A stretch of 64,000 bases of DNA from Chrysaora quinquecirrha (taxonomy: Eukaryota > Cnidaria > Scyphozoa > Semaeostomeae > Pelagiidae), in the NCBI GenBank assembly GCA_014526335.1, contig JACTAT010000066.1, positions 28,695 through 92,694 of the forward strand. The letters are read 5' to 3'. Of this stretch, positions 30,289-42,739 are shown one piece after another. Each line of letters begins with the position of its first letter. Position 1 is the first letter of the stretch. The notes under the pieces are model-generated. The model saw only the letters and a program-made list of their open reading frames with translations. It was not told the DNA's origin and searched no databases. The position numbers and the translations under genes were made by a program.

Positions 30289-30394
30289 TTCAGTTTTAGA
30301 GCAGGTTAGGTGTTCATTATCTGACTTTTCTTCAGAGTTAAAAATGTTAATTTCAAAGAAAAATCAGAAGTTTCCTTGTCCATACAAATGCCAA

Positions 30395-30456
30395 TCATAC
30401 GATAATGTAAGGTTCAGGAGTTCCAATGTCCTCGGTTTCAACTGTATATGTCTCAT
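30395..30456 (-). CDS. Terminal exon of another minus-strand gene
   Basis: After a TCTTTTTGCAG acceptor, the exon reads ETYTVETEDIGTPEPYIIV and stops at TGA (30395-30397). It ends ~107 bp upstream of the signal-peptide exon at 30288 of the next gene on the same strand. The beginning resembles the exon at 37593-37480 (TVEDEMETPPELF), so the two may be paralogues. Upstream exons were not found; a Penelope fragment lies at 30866-31330. Confidence 0.4.
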
Positions 30457-30865
30457 CTGCAAAAAGACATAACATCGTTTTAAAGAAAATTCCCTGGTTA
30501 GACTTACGATCTACAGAGGTAAGGTACAGAAACATGGCACATTTAAATGAATTCTATTTCTTAAGCACATTTGAAGTCTTTGTCTAATGATAAGCATTAT
30601 AAATTGAGTGAGAGAAGAGAGCCGAACAATATACGACAGTTAACAGTTATTTGTTGCGCTATGATACATTATACAGTAAAGGCCAACCATGTGCCCAAAC
30701 TTAACTCATACCGAAATTAGATTTAAAACCGATTTGAAATATACATGGCTTGCGTTCATATTTAACTTCATTTTCTATTTCCCAAAACACTTTAAAACTT
30801 TTTTAACCTTCCTCAAATATCTGTCTATAGTAATAAGCTGTTGAAAAGTGGAGCTATGGCTTTGG

Positions 30866-31330
30866 CTATGGCTACACTAGATCACGAAGAGTTTGCAGAA
30901 AATTACAACATTCAATTTTTCGAATAATTGGCAGAGCAAAATCCTTGTTCATCTCAGCGTCTTGGAATCTGTCCACATCAAAACCAAAAAGCCGGTTCTG
31001 CGTGGACAGTAAGAGTTCGTTTTCTCACTTGGACTCTTGAATTATTTTCCTTTGTTCTTTCCGACTAAAAGCCGATTGGTGTTTAAAACACTGTGTCAAG
31101 TCGGTTTCTCTTTCTGATTGGTGCATTTCGAGACGCATCTTGCGATAAATTCCGCCTTAGTTTATTATTCTGTTTGTTTCTTATTTTCATACTCTTCGAT
31201 GTGTCGGACAAAAATAGCTTTAAGTGCCATGCCCAAAAATGCTTCCACTCTTTATCGCGATTCTGAAGTTTCTACTACTGATAAACTATTTGCTATGGCT
31301 ATTCTCCTGTCAATAAGCAGCACACGAGAT
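30866..31330 (+). pseudogene. Penelope-like element GIY-YIG tail and terminal repeat
   Basis: The plus strand reads LDHEEFAENYNIQFF, then after frameshifts RIIGRA...SSQRLESVHIKTKKP and EFVFSLGLL, the closing part of a Penelope GIY-YIG endonuclease. It is followed by the family's terminal-repeat sequence (GATTGGTGTTTAAAACACTG ... GATTGGTGCATTTCGAGACG). The terminal-repeat TATA sequence GGTATAAATTCCGCC is decayed here. Confidence 0.65.
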
Positions 31331-31339
31331 TACATCGTT

Positions 31340-33490
31340 GCCCTCGTGGCAGAATAGTGAGACAGATACACAAAGTATAGAACATTAACTGGGAAACTAT
31401 TCTCATTCGGAGCTTCTCGTTTCCTGCAGCCACATGTTATAATACGCTAAAGATAAGTTATCTGCATTTGCCAAGATTGACGCTCGAGTATGCAGAAACA
31501 GTGCTAACTACGTCCCTTCAAATATTGAATAGTGTTGCCGCTACAATTCATAAACTGGCCCCAATTGGTTGTTCAGAAGTAAAGCTACTTTCTTTACTAC
31601 CTTTTTCATGGGTGAAAAAACACAACTGTCAGGAAGATCAGTTTGCATTACTCCATTATAATTACCGCGTTTAGTTCGTCTCTATTTCTATATCTTCCAA
31701 TTGACGAATCAATATTTAGATTTGGTAACTTTTTTGTTTTTTACCGGCGACTTATTACGCTTAAAAACGGAATGAAAAATATACTTATTTTAGCTTGAGT
31801 AATTTGACGCCAGAAAAACTGAAAAGGCTTCTTCCTTTGATTAACGCTTGAATAATCTTAGAACCACGAGGAAAGTACAGCCTTCTATGCAATGTACGAA
31901 ACCTATGTACATGGAGCGCAGCTACAGGATAAGTAGCTACAGCAAAAATAAAAGGAAAATGTTGCCAAAAACCCAATTTGGGTCCTCTACTGCCCCGAGT
32001 TGATTGAAGGTCTTGCTTATTCAAACATCACGAAACCCCAAATCACTCGTTTTCGAGAGCTGTCTTGTTTGCTTTTCTTCTGCAGCGCTAGCTTAAAATA
32101 AAGTCTTATCTAAAGCACAAAAACCATCTACTACTGTTTTCATTCCATTTTTAAGGCAATACGTTATTTTATGCATGACGTCATCAGAAACGTCACGTCA
32201 CACGAGAAACAGACATTCTCTAATGATTTAAAATTTATTTTCGAATTATGCATTATAGCTCTGAAAAATCTTAAATGTACCTAAAATGTGCTTTCATATT
32301 GTGTAACCTAATATATAATCTATTGCTATGACGTCATCAGGCGGTATTGATGCATGTCAAAAAAGGATATTTTCGGGCAATAAAATCTGCAATTTCAAAT
32401 TCTGCTCGCCCCGACCTATATATGATCGTGTTCTTGAAAATAAAACATGAACACCTTTACAAACATCACCCCGACCTAAAATTCAGGTCGGTTCAAACGG
32501 AAATCGACTTGAGCTCATGTCGATGTAGCTATAAGAGTATTCATTTTTGCCATGGAATCGATCTGAAAAACTATTCTTGTGAAGTGTGATGAGGTTACTG
32601 TGAATCGTAGCTACAGAAAAGCTATTTTTACCAAACGAAAATGCGAGACTCCACAAGTTCTAGACTAGTGCAAGAAAAAAAAGGCTTAAGGTGAGGAGAA
32701 GAAAAGAGTGCGAATAAATTGAATAGCAGCTTCTGCAGTATTTCATGTCTTGCAAGTAGATAAAAAAATATCTATCGAGATCAAGGGATGCGTTGTTCAA
32801 CAATTAGCGTATTATGCGAGTTTCGAGAACTTTTATTCGTTTGGAAAAATTTTAATTTGAGCATTGAATGCTTATAAGAAAACTCAACATTTGAACCACA
32901 AGCCAAAAATAGTGCTTAAAAAGTAAAAAAATGTGGAAAATGGATATCGACCGACGTTACAGTTTTTGATGCTTTCACCAAATTGGGACCAGGCTTTTTT
33001 GAGCATCCTCATCCTCAGGGGGGGGGGGCTAATTCAGCCCGCCCTTGTATCTCAAAAAAGTGCAGCTAAAAATAATGAGATGAAAGTGAAAGGGTAATCA
33101 AATTATAAAGATTGATTAATTTCGTTTCGTTTCGTTTCAAAGCAATGAAGGCATTAAACTTTGGCAACTTTGGCCTAACTTCTTTCTCTGGAACTCGAGA
33201 AATGTTTTTGGAACTTCTCTTGTCAGTTTAAGTAATTTTTTTGCCAGTCGTTTCCGTGTGTTTCTTTGCAGGGGCTCTTTCATAGCAGAAACGAGAAGAG
33301 ACTCCCTAATGTCAAACTTCAGGAGCAATTATTCATCTGCATATATTAAAAAGACAATCCTTACACATGTATCTTCGATAGTCATGGCAGCTGTCCAATT
33401 CTGAGAGCAGTATACCATACGATGGTACAGGGACGATATTATCCTGCTTCGAATGTTAAAGCCTTTGAGCAATATTTCTATGGTCAGAAG
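31340..33490. other. No clear gene; CRE-like sites
   Basis: Two minus-strand frames (32024-31785 and 33328-33137) are open for 63-79 codons but unrecognised. TGACGTCA-type sites occur near 32178 and 32329. A G-run lies at 33019-33028. Confidence 0.35.
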
Positions 33491-35575
33491 CAGGGCCGCC
33501 GAGAGGCATGCCGGGCCCCGGGGCCAGGCCCCTTATGGGCCCCCCGGATCTGAAGGTGTCAGAAAATTTTTTGGACCGTTAAAACGCTGCTTCTAGTTGG
33601 AAAAGTACACTGTTGAAAATGTTTGCAAATTCTGCAAGCGAGCAGAAATTTTATTGTTCAAATTGAAAATAAAGTTACAGCTGAGTGTAACTACAAGAAA
33701 GGAAAATGCTGATAAGTCCTAAAAATCACTTTGGGAGCCTTTTTATGTGCAAAGGCATTAATTACGTCACTGAAGTCTATTTTTTTCGTAAGTTCGCTCC
33801 AAATGCTTAGAATAGCCAAGTCGTTCAATCTTTCCTGTGTCATTGTGCTACGCAAGAAGTTTTTGATGAGCTTGAGTTTGCTGAAAGATCGCTCTGCTGA
33901 AGCAACTGTAACTGGCATTGTGCAAAATATCCTCAGGGCAATGCATACGCTTGGGAATATCTCACCAAGCTTGAATTTGCTGATTTTGTTCAAGAGAATG
34001 AACGGACTTAATGATTCTTCTCCAAAGTTTGCAGCATGAATTGTTTTCAGATGAATCATTTTTTCTCTCAGTTCATCTTGCGAGATATCGTCCTTGTATT
34101 TCTTTGCCAGGGTAACACAGGCTGCCGAAATTTGCTGCTTTGTCAAGGCAAGGTATCTCCAAAGGAAACCAAACATATCATCTATTTTGTATGCAGGATC
34201 ATAGCGTTTTGAGAGGCCAGCAATGACTGAATCGATAATAAAATAGAAATCATCACGTCTAAATGCTGCTTCTTCCACTGCTTCAACTGCATCACCTTCT
34301 GGGGAAACATCTTCTTGCGCCTCGTCGAAAAATGGTCTCCTTTTCGTCTTTCGTTTGGCTGGGAGATGTGAATCAATTTGCATTTCTTCTGCAACCAACT
34401 TAGACTTTTTCACAATCTGATGTCACTTGCTGCGCAATTCTTTAAGGTCGTGCACAAGTGACTTAAGATATGAGACCTCTATATCAATAGTGGCTTGCCT
34501 TGCTTGTATGATCTGGTTTCTTTGATCGATCGCTACTAAAATCTTCAACCAAATTGCAGACATGAGGATGCAAGTAAAAGAAGAGATGTACTTTATGGTA
34601 CCATTTACTTCAGTGGAAGTCTTAGGGTAAGATTCAGCGTATGAAGTTGCTCTAGAGCAGACCGTATACCTGGAAGATGAGCTGCAAATGGTCGCACACT
34701 TGCTACACGATCCGTCCATCTTGTACCTGACAGGCCATGTTATGAGGATCCAATGCTTCCTTGAAGAATTAACCATCGCTGGGGACAGCTGGAAAATAGG
34801 GTGTACACGGTTTGTACCATTCCAAAAAATGTCACTACTTCTTTACAGCAAGCTGCAGAGTCTTCTCCACATAGATTTAGTGAATGGCATGCACAAGGTG
34901 AATACAGGCCCAAAGGATTTTCAGTGAGGATGTGTTGTCGGGCTCCATTGTATTTGCCCGACATATTTGCAGCGTTGTCATACCCTTGACCACGGCAGTC
35001 TGCAACTGGAATCCTAAACTGTTTCAAAGTTTCCAAGATTATCATGGCTATTTGAACATTTGAAAAATGGGGTAATATATGATATGAATAAAACACTTAA
35101 AAGTGTACTCTTTACTTATGGATACAATGGTGAGCGCAAACCGGGGCTGGTACTACAACTTTTTTTAGTTTTACGTGCACATTAATGCACCTTATTATTA
35201 TTTCATACAAACATCGCTTTGTTCCCCATGTTCCCGCTTTGTTCCCTTTGCTCCCCATGTTCCCTCTTTGTTCCCGATGTTCCCAGTGTTCCTGATTTTA
35301 GAGATAGCCTACTTTTAGATATGATGTAGCGCTATGAATTGGTTTGCTGTCACAACGCAAAGTTAATTGCAAATGGAATGATTTGAGGCCCGTGATATCA
35401 CTGCAAAGTGCAATAGACAAGAAGAAAATAAGATTTTTCCGGGCCCCTTGGGGCCCAGCTCAAAGATATCACTACAACATACAATAGAGAAACAAAGCTT
35501 AATTTTTACGGACCCCTCATGGGGCCCGGGCCCCGGGGCAGTTGCCCCGGCTATCCCCCCCTCTCGGCGGTCCTG
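33491..35575 (-). mobile_element. hAT (ZMYM-type) transposon, internally deleted
   Basis: Terminal inverted repeats CAGGGCCGCCGAGAGG (33491) and CAGGACCGCCGAGAGG (complement, ending 35575) bound the element. Subterminal GC-rich repeats (GGGCCCCGGGGC) lie inside. The flanking 8-bp duplication is not clear (GTCAGAAG against TCAGCAAA). The transposase relic lies on the minus strand. It covers only the central and C-terminal parts, while the zinc-finger N-terminus is absent, so this is a deletion derivative. Confidence 0.85.
33691..35096 (-). pseudogene. hAT transposase, central and C-terminal parts, frameshifted
   Basis: Frame 35096-34740 holds RIPVADCRGQGYDNAANMSG and YSPCACHSLNLCGEDSA (catalytic Asp region and the CHxLNL block). 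A second frame (34776-34423) carries SRATSYAESYPKTSTEVNG and DIEVSYLKSLVHDL. A third (34413-33691) ends with the hAT dimerisation block LRIFCTMPVTVASAERSFSK and FLRSTMTQERLNDLAILSI. The order matches zinc-finger MYM-type hAT transposases. Frameshifts at ~34760 and ~34415 and the missing N-terminus make it inactive. Confidence 0.85.
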
Positions 35576-37090
35576 TCAGCAAAGTCCTAAATGAAATTTA
35601 TTCTCAAAAGAATTGACCTGCGTTTTTGGAAGAAATGAATTATTACTAGTATTGAACATAACCATTATAAATTCCGTTGAATATGAGTTTCTTTGTATTC
35701 CAAATGAGCTTGAAGGCTAATCTTAAGCTGGTTCATTAACTTAAAACTGATTGATTGTTGACACAGCAGATTATATTATACAGCAGTCCATATTAATATA
35801 CCAAGATTGTGCACGGCAAAAGTCAGCGTTAAGGCCTAAAACGAAGTATCTTTTATCTCTCTTAGCAAATCCAAAATGAATTCATCGTAACTTTACTCAA
35901 CCATTCAGAGCCTAAATTAGAACTGATCTTGGCTTCACTTTAAGAAAAATCGTAATCACCTTGGCATCATTCCATTGGTCATGTTTTCAATTTTAGCTTC
36001 GACTTTGGTTTTTTATAATCCGATTTCAAAGAGTTTTGATGAAATCAAAAGTAAGAAATCTCGAACACTGATTCCGCAAATCAATAAAGTTTCAAATCTT
36101 AAGGCGGCTTCTGCAGTATAAGCAGCTCAAAGAAAAGATAAATACGAATTTTACAATCGAATTCTTTGAAATACTTCATCAAAAATTCTGAGCTGTCTTC
36201 AAAAAAACCTAAAGCGTTTTTTTATAACTCTTGAATTTCTGTGAAGAAATTTATTTTCCCGAAGGTCTGTAGCTACTTTCTACCAAAAAGTATACAAAAT
36301 TACAACTAAAGTGCCTTTGGAAATCATGGAAAACACAAGAAAATATTTCTATCCCATAAAATAATAGCTAAATCTTAAAGATTGTAAATTGCTCACGGTG
36401 TTTTTTGTTTTAGACAGGATAAAATGTTCATAAAGGCTTTGTATTCCCTCTCTGTTTTTCTGTATGATGAAAGCTTTCCGAGTTTTATTGACTATATGCT
36501 TGATGTGGTTAGATATTATTTTTATTGATTGGCACGTTCGTGTATCAGCATAAGTTTGTACTACTCATAACTTTTTAAAAGCATCCGAGACCAAACGCTA
36601 CGCAAAATAGTCGGCATGATATGAATCTGATGAATTTGTAACTATAATGTTCTCAAGTGAGTAACTATCGTGGAAGTAAAAAATACAGGTGCTTTTCACA
36701 GAGAAGCTATTAGATTCACAACTTACCAAACTTATTTGAAATCTTTTTTAAAAAGTTCGAAGTGTTTCCATGTGGTAATCCATTGTTTTGGTATCAATTC
36801 GTTCTGCTAAACTTCATTTTGTAAATAATTAGGATTTCTTGTAATTTTGTAAAAATTTTCTTTAAAATGCATGCTCTCTTAAAAATTGAAACCCTTGCTA
36901 GTATATTCACCTAGGCATCTATATTTTCTAGCAAGCTTTTCTTACTTGAATGTTTTGCCTTTATTAAGCTGCAATAATTAAGGTTCTCTTCAACAAGATA
37001 TCTTCGAGAAAGTAGTCTTTGTGAAATGCATTGATCAACTTTGCAAGAACTTCACGAGATCTGACTGCGCAGACAATCGCTTCTATTGTT
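35576..37090. other. No gene seen
   Basis: AT-rich sequence without convincing exons, terminal repeats or arrays. Confidence 0.5.
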
Positions 37091-37593
37091 TCAGCGATTT
37101 AGGTTGTGTTGGAAATAGCGGGTAGACAGTGGCTTCGCTAAGTAGTGGTTAAGGACACCTGCATTATAAGAAACGCGCTGACAAAAACAGCGTAGAAAGT
37201 TATACATTTCCACACAAAATATTTACGGGTGAGCTTAATAGTTTTTTTTCGTACAGAATAGTCCTTTTTCTTCTAACTGAAGACTGAATCTAATAGATCA
37301 TTGAATCTCATGTTCAGCTTTCTACAGCCACAGGGTCACATTGGAAGGCTATGTGAAGATTAATATAAATAATATAGAGTTGAAATGAGATAAGGAGTGT
37401 TTGTGTACACTTAATTTCAAAGAAATAACTAATCTTAATTATTCCATAAAATAGATTCAGTATTCAGTTGTATACGTACGTTTAACAAACAATTTTACCA
37501 GAATGAAACAATAAACAATTGCTTCTAAAAGTTTGTTGATCTTTCTTTTGAAGCCACGAAACAGCTCTGGAGGGGTTTCCATTTCGTCTTCGA
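37091..37593 (-). CDS. Two 3' exons of a candidate host gene with a membrane segment
   Basis: Exon 37593-37480 follows a GATAACTACAG acceptor, reads EDEMETPPELFRGFKRKINK and then LLEAIVYCFILVKLFVK, and ends at an AAAC/GTACGT donor. Exon 37158-37091 follows ATAATGCAG and reads VLNHYLAKPLSTRYFQHNL to a TGA (37091-37093). The join restores CGT (Arg) in phase. The hydrophobic stretch suggests a single membrane helix with a basic cytosolic end (KRKINK). Upstream exons are not certain; 38587-38512 (VFFSDGDRRIVKNMAKGF) is a candidate. Family not recognised. Confidence 0.4.
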
Positions 37594-40500
37594 CTGTAGT
37601 TATCACAAAAGATAAGAATGAAGATCAGAAGGCCCCGCGTGAGCCAGGCCAGTCACGTGTACCAGACTACGAATCTCAAGGGTGGGGGAGGTAAACAACA
37701 AAACGGAAAATAAAAGCGTCTTTACAAGTTCTTCAATGTTCAATGAAAATTTCATGTTTAGGCGGCATAACACCAAAGACACATATTGAGAAATGTGTCA
37801 TTTTTAACCTTTTTTTAACCTTGACAATTATCAAACGCTTTAAAAACTGAAGACAAGAAATCTGCAAAAAAACGATTCCTTTGATATATTAACTATATAC
37901 CTGGGAGAAAGAAAATTACCAGTATCTACTAGATAAGGCAGAATGCTAAAAAGTTTTCCATCTTTTAACAATCCATACCTTCTTCTTCTTACTTAGCAAA
38001 AATCAGAAACTTTCATGAAATTTGTTTCCAATGGCGGTCCAAAGTTTGATTAGTTTAGTTGAATGGATTTATCGAACAGCTTTTGCTTTCAACTCATCAT
38101 ATTAAAAGATAAGTTAATTTCATACTGCTTTGGTAAACAAATCCTCAGAGGAAAAATTTTATGTTTCAATGACAACATGAAATCTGTAGGCTAACAGTAC
38201 TTCTTTATAGATTCGTTTTGTAAATATTTGTCTGCGCTGAGCAGAAATGAATTAAGTTGAGAGCAAAGCTGCCACAAGTAGAATGTTAAATAAGAGATTC
38301 AGCAAAAGAAACAAATTTTTTTTAAGGTTGAAAGATACGCATTGTTGTCATGATAAGCTAACGATAAACTCATGCTGAATCATAAATGAACGCGGAGTTT
38401 AAAAAATTCGTTTACTAAGAACAAGACTAACAACTAGATTTAATACTGAAAGATTGCCAAGGCGGTCAAAATTCGAATCCCTATAGTATACTGGAGTTGT
38501 GGTCTTGCTCTGGCAAGAGGTACCTCCAAAGCCTTTTGCCATGTTTTTTACGATTCTGCGGTCGCCGTCAGAAAAAAACACTACTGGAAAAAAGCACAAA
38601 CTCTACGAAATATCGAATATTGTACTAAAATGGCCAAAATAAACTCTTTTCAGTTACACTAAATGTCATAAAAATGTGGATAAAATAATTTTTCTACGTA
38701 ATACCGGACATACGATATCATACCCGATATTAAGTAATAATCGAAATCGTACCAGGTATGTTAGTATTATATCGGGCATAACCATTGATTAAGACATTAT
38801 AATCTAAGGCAATATTTTACCTCGGTTTTTTTTCGATCCACTGATGATGTAAAACGCATTTCTTTTCAATCGGACCCTTAAGCATGGGAGACACTTACAT
38901 ATAAGAAAAAGGCTTTCGTGCAAAAATTCTCCTACTCCCATTTTCTGCCATGCAAAGAAGCAATACTTTATCGTCCAAGTATGATTACTTATTAGGTCAA
39001 TGAAGTCAAAAAGTTATTCTAAAATCAAGTTACATTCTCACAAAATTAAAATAATCAATACTCACTAAAAAGCAGAATCGGCGACCATACGTTTTTAAAT
39101 TTGGCTTTGGTATCTTCTAAACTTGATGAAATTTAAGTTGAAGAAAATAAAACTTTCAGTTTTCTTATTTAACAAATCCATGCCTTTAGAGCTCATCGTC
39201 ACACCTATAAATCTATGACGGCATAGATAAGCAATTTCTTTAGCTCATGGATTAAAATAAAACCCTCTAAGTTCTTACTAATACGTTTTAGCTTCTGTGA
39301 AAAATAACAGAGAAATTTTTGTTTTATAAAAGATTTCACAAAAATGAAAATCATTTCATATAATAGTGAAGTAGCTTAAAATAATAAACAGCTATTATAT
39401 TCCATGCTAGTCTATTGATAAAAAAAATCTGTCATCTTAGGGCTGTTCATAGTAAAAAGGGTAATTTCGTTTCTCTCGCATGTTAGGAAGTCAGGGACGT
39501 TAAGAAATATAACTTAAAAGCCCATGTCAGGTACCTGCTACAAGAGACACAGACTGGAGTTCTGCAAACTATTCTCCAAATACGTTTAGGAAGAGGGCTT
39601 TTATGTTCAGTAATTCTTCACATAGTCTTATATTTCCCAAAAAAGAACAGTCAAGAAAATCTATTCGTGAACAGTTGTAGCGTTGTAGCGTTACTTTTGG
39701 AGCATGTTAGGCAAATCGGCAGCATGAACAGCTGAAGCACCAGAGAGTCTAAACGTACTTGCCTGATTGATAATATGCTACGTTTTTCATATGTTACTTT
39801 TCCTTTGAATATTTTACTCCGTTGCCGCCAATGGCGGATACATACAGGGTTCGAAGGATTCTGTAAACTGTAACCTTGCAATCCCGAGGGTAACACAACT
39901 TTTTAAGCGACTCCGAAAAGAAGTTAATTTTGATGTATGTGCGAACAGAGGAACACGCTGCAGTTTCTAACTTGTGAACTGACAATTTCATAAAGAATAT
40001 TTGCATTACGTTTGAAATATATTGTCATTTTTATTTCCAGTTTTTCTCCTCTTACAGAAAGTTTAGTAGCTATGTCAAAAATACTTACTCAAGGCAAAAT
40101 AGGACCCCCCGGTTATTATATTGCACAAAATTTTCGGGCCCCCAGCTTATTAGGACCCCCCTGGTATTCAGGACCTTAGGAGACCGAAGAGAAAGAAACT
40201 CTCATTCTCTCATTCCCAAAGCGATTAATTGCACTATATGAGGTGATTTAACATTGAAAGCTACATTATAGAGCTATTTGTATTTTACTAGGTACTCAAA
40301 ATTTGGACAACCGTTGCCAGCAAGGCTGAGCCCTTCAAGCTTTCACAAAATCGTTCTTTCAAAAACAGATACCGCCTCCTCAATATCAACATGTGAAATT
40401 AATTTATTCAGTTGATATATTCATTGAATGAGGGGCATGTATTAATTCATCGATCCACTCACAGATATATAAATTACGAATCTTACTTAGTAGCTACTAT

Positions 40501-41330
40501 TAGTACTTACTTTATACTTACAAGTACATATGCTAGTTAGCTAAACCCTTCATATTGTGAAGGAAAACTCCAGTCTTACTTCTGATAAAAGTAGTCAAGT
40601 GGATCAGGATGATATAATCCTCTTTTACCATTAAAGTAAAACAGCTATCAATTTTATCACAATTTTTCCCTGAAATCCTAGAATTTGGATGATGTTATAG
40701 TAAAAGCCTTAGAATTTAAGCTGTTAAATTGTTCATAATCTATTTTTTGAAATCTGTTTACATCTATTTGCGCTGAAAGGCATTTGAACGAGATTTTGTT
40801 TTTAGTCTCTAAGCAAATTTTCCAAGGTTTTTAAATATTATTTTATTTTGTCCCTATTTATGGTTTAGCTGAGCTGACATATCTGTCATTATCTAAAAAC
40901 GTATAGAGTCAAATATTATTTAGCTAATCTTCGGTTTATACAGAGGGTCTCTATGGAGTCTAGTGCCTAATGGAGCAGTTACAGACAGATAGGGCAAGAA
41001 AGATTAGAAAAGGCGAAAGAAGTAATTTTCAATGTTTTCAATTTAATTTCAAATGAAATAAACAGAAAATGAACCAAAAATTTGCTTGGCAGAGCTTTCT
41101 TGTTGATTTTTAAGAGTATATTGCCACTTTTCTGTTTCCTGTTTCTTATTGAAGTTAAAAATGAAGTCCATGTTTACAACAAAGATATATTTGCAAATAT
41201 TCCTCTTTGTCACAGTAAGTGGGTGATTTCTTTGCCTAGCAACTCTCTGCATAGAAAAGTCCTAATTTGTTGCTCAGCCCACCCACAAACGTCTAAGTGC
41301 ACAGTTTTTGACTAAATTTTGCATCGGCTA
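37594..41330. other. Mostly no gene; one candidate exon
   Basis: A possible minus-strand exon lies at about 38587-38497, after GCTTTTTTCCAG, reading FFSDGDRRIVKNMAKGFGG. A protein-like minus-strand frame at 40006-39794 (CYPRDCKVTVYRILRTLYV) is unassigned. A short imperfect inverted repeat (CCCGATATTA) lies near 38722-38780. At 40100-40190 there are C-rich pieces similar to the MITE at 46158-46507. Confidence 0.35.
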
Positions 41331-41439
41331 GGCTCTATCTGAGTCCTCGATGGCTCAGGCACGAATATGCATCTACACTGTGCAGATGCATATGGATGTG
41401 GGCGCGTGGACAAGATATATAGACACAATTATAGAAGCA

Positions 41440-41750
41440 TACCATAATTGGTGGGGTTTGAACCCAAGAATGCATGATGAAAGAGCTCAATGAAATCATC
41501 GAGTAACTCTTGAAGTCATAGAGCCCAAGATTCTTCTCCCGTTTAGCTTTTGTGTGTCGGCTATGTGAGCCTTCTTCAGCACCACAGCTATTTGAATTTA
41601 TTTGTCATGAATTTTGGGCTGTATGATTTGGAGAGTTACTCGACGATTTCATTGAGCTCTTTTGCTCTGTGGAATCGTCGTTGGCAGTTTGATTATGCAG
41701 TCGTGGGTCCAAATCCCATCAAACGGAATTTGCCACTTTTAGAAAAATGT
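41440..41750. repeat. Older inverted pair of tRNA-like SINEs
   Basis: The left arm (about 41440-41530, with GGGGTTTGAACCCAAG, a B-box-like site in reverse) and the right arm (about 41615-41745, with GCTCTGTGGAATCGTCGTTG and GGGTCCAAATCC) are diverged reverse complements. They surround the same core (TCGGCTATGTGAGCCTTCTT) found between the younger pair at 41969-42330. Both arms carry the tRNA-like head CATTGAGCTC. The pair is clearly older by its sequence divergence. Confidence 0.65.
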
Positions 41751-41789
41751 ATCCTTGTGTTCACCGTGCATTATGATTACACAGTTATG

Positions 41790-42540
41790 GAGGTAGCTAT
41801 ATAAGGAGACAAAATTAATGTGGAAGACATAGACGTGTGAACGACATGTTTACATAGAGTAAATTGAGATATAGGGAGACAAAGTTCATGTGGAGGATGT
41901 GGAGGTATGAACAACATATATACATACCAACAGTATATATTTTTCATGAATGGCGAACACTAGGAGAGATTTTTCGACAAGTGGCATACCACAATAGACG
42001 GGATTCGAACCTGGACTGCATGATCAGAGAGCCAACGACGTTTCCACTGAGCTATAGAGCTCAATGAAATCGACGAGTAACTCTCTGAGTCATACAGCCC
42101 AAGGCTCTCCTACGTTTGACTTTTTGTGTTTCGGCTATGTTAAGCCTTCTTCAGCACAAAAAGTTAAACACAAAAAGTCAAACGGAGGAGAGCCTTGGGC
42201 TGTATGACTCAGAGAGTTACTCGGCGATTTCATTGAGCTCTATAGCTCAGTGGAAACGTCGTTGGCTCTCTGATCGTGCAGTCCAGGTTCGAATCCCATC
42301 TATTGTGGTATGCCACTTGTGGAAAAATCTATACCAACAGTATACAGAGAACGAGTCAGAATTCATGTGGAGGATGTGGACGCGTTGAGCAAATATGTAT
42401 AAACAGTTATACCGATATAAGGAGACGAAATTCATGTAGACGATCTGGTCGTATGATCGATATATACAAACAGTATAAAGACATACAGGGGGACAAATTT
42501 CATGTGGAAGATGTCGACGTATCGTCAACATATATTTTCC
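41790..42540. repeat. ~65-bp minisatellite flanking the SINE pair
   Basis: Units of the type ATAGGGAGACAAAATTCATG ... GATGTGGACGTATGAACAAC repeat on both sides of the inverted SINE pair (41800-41945 and 42335-42540). Related units occur at 45240-45420. The array appears to have been split by the SINE palindrome. Confidence 0.7.
41969..42330. repeat. Near-perfect inverted pair of tRNA-derived SINEs
   Basis: Left arm 41969-42130 and right arm 42167-42330 are ~162-bp reverse complements with only a few differences, around a 36-bp centre (TCGGCTATGTTAAGCCTTCT). Each arm holds a tRNA-like head: A box TAGCTCAGTGGAA and B box GGTTCGAATCC (right arm 42242-42255 and 42288-42298), so Pol III transcription is plausible. 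The transcript would fold into a long hairpin. The outer ends continue into the minisatellite on both sides. Confidence 0.85.
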
Positions 42541-42654
42541 TGCCAAAATCGTAACAAAAGATAAACAACAAAAATAGGAAGTTAACTTTGAAGTCGCCGC
42601 AAGTGTTATTAGTGGGCATCATAAATAAAATGCAATTGCTTGCCGAAAAAATCA

Positions 42655-42735
42655 ATGTTAGCTTAGCGCAGTGGAAAAATGCTCTTGTTTTTTGGGCCGA
42701 GGGTCGTGAGCTCGATCCACGATGCAGGAACATTC
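42655..42735 (+). repeat. tRNA-derived SINE head, second family
   Basis: The sequence TTAGCGCAGTGGAAAAATGC (A box) and GTGAGCTCGATCC (B-box-like) are spaced as in a tRNA. The acceptor stem does not close, so this is a SINE head rather than a working tRNA gene. It differs from the SINE at 41969-42330. Confidence 0.45.
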
Positions 42736-42739
42736 TTCC

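Noticed and set aside
38700..38785. Small MITE around CCCGATATTA motifs
   Set aside because: The inverted match is short (about 10 bp) and imperfect, with no target duplication.
42242..42310. Functional tRNA gene
   Set aside because: A and B boxes are present but the acceptor stem does not pair and the same sequence is part of a longer inverted repeat; treated as a SINE head.
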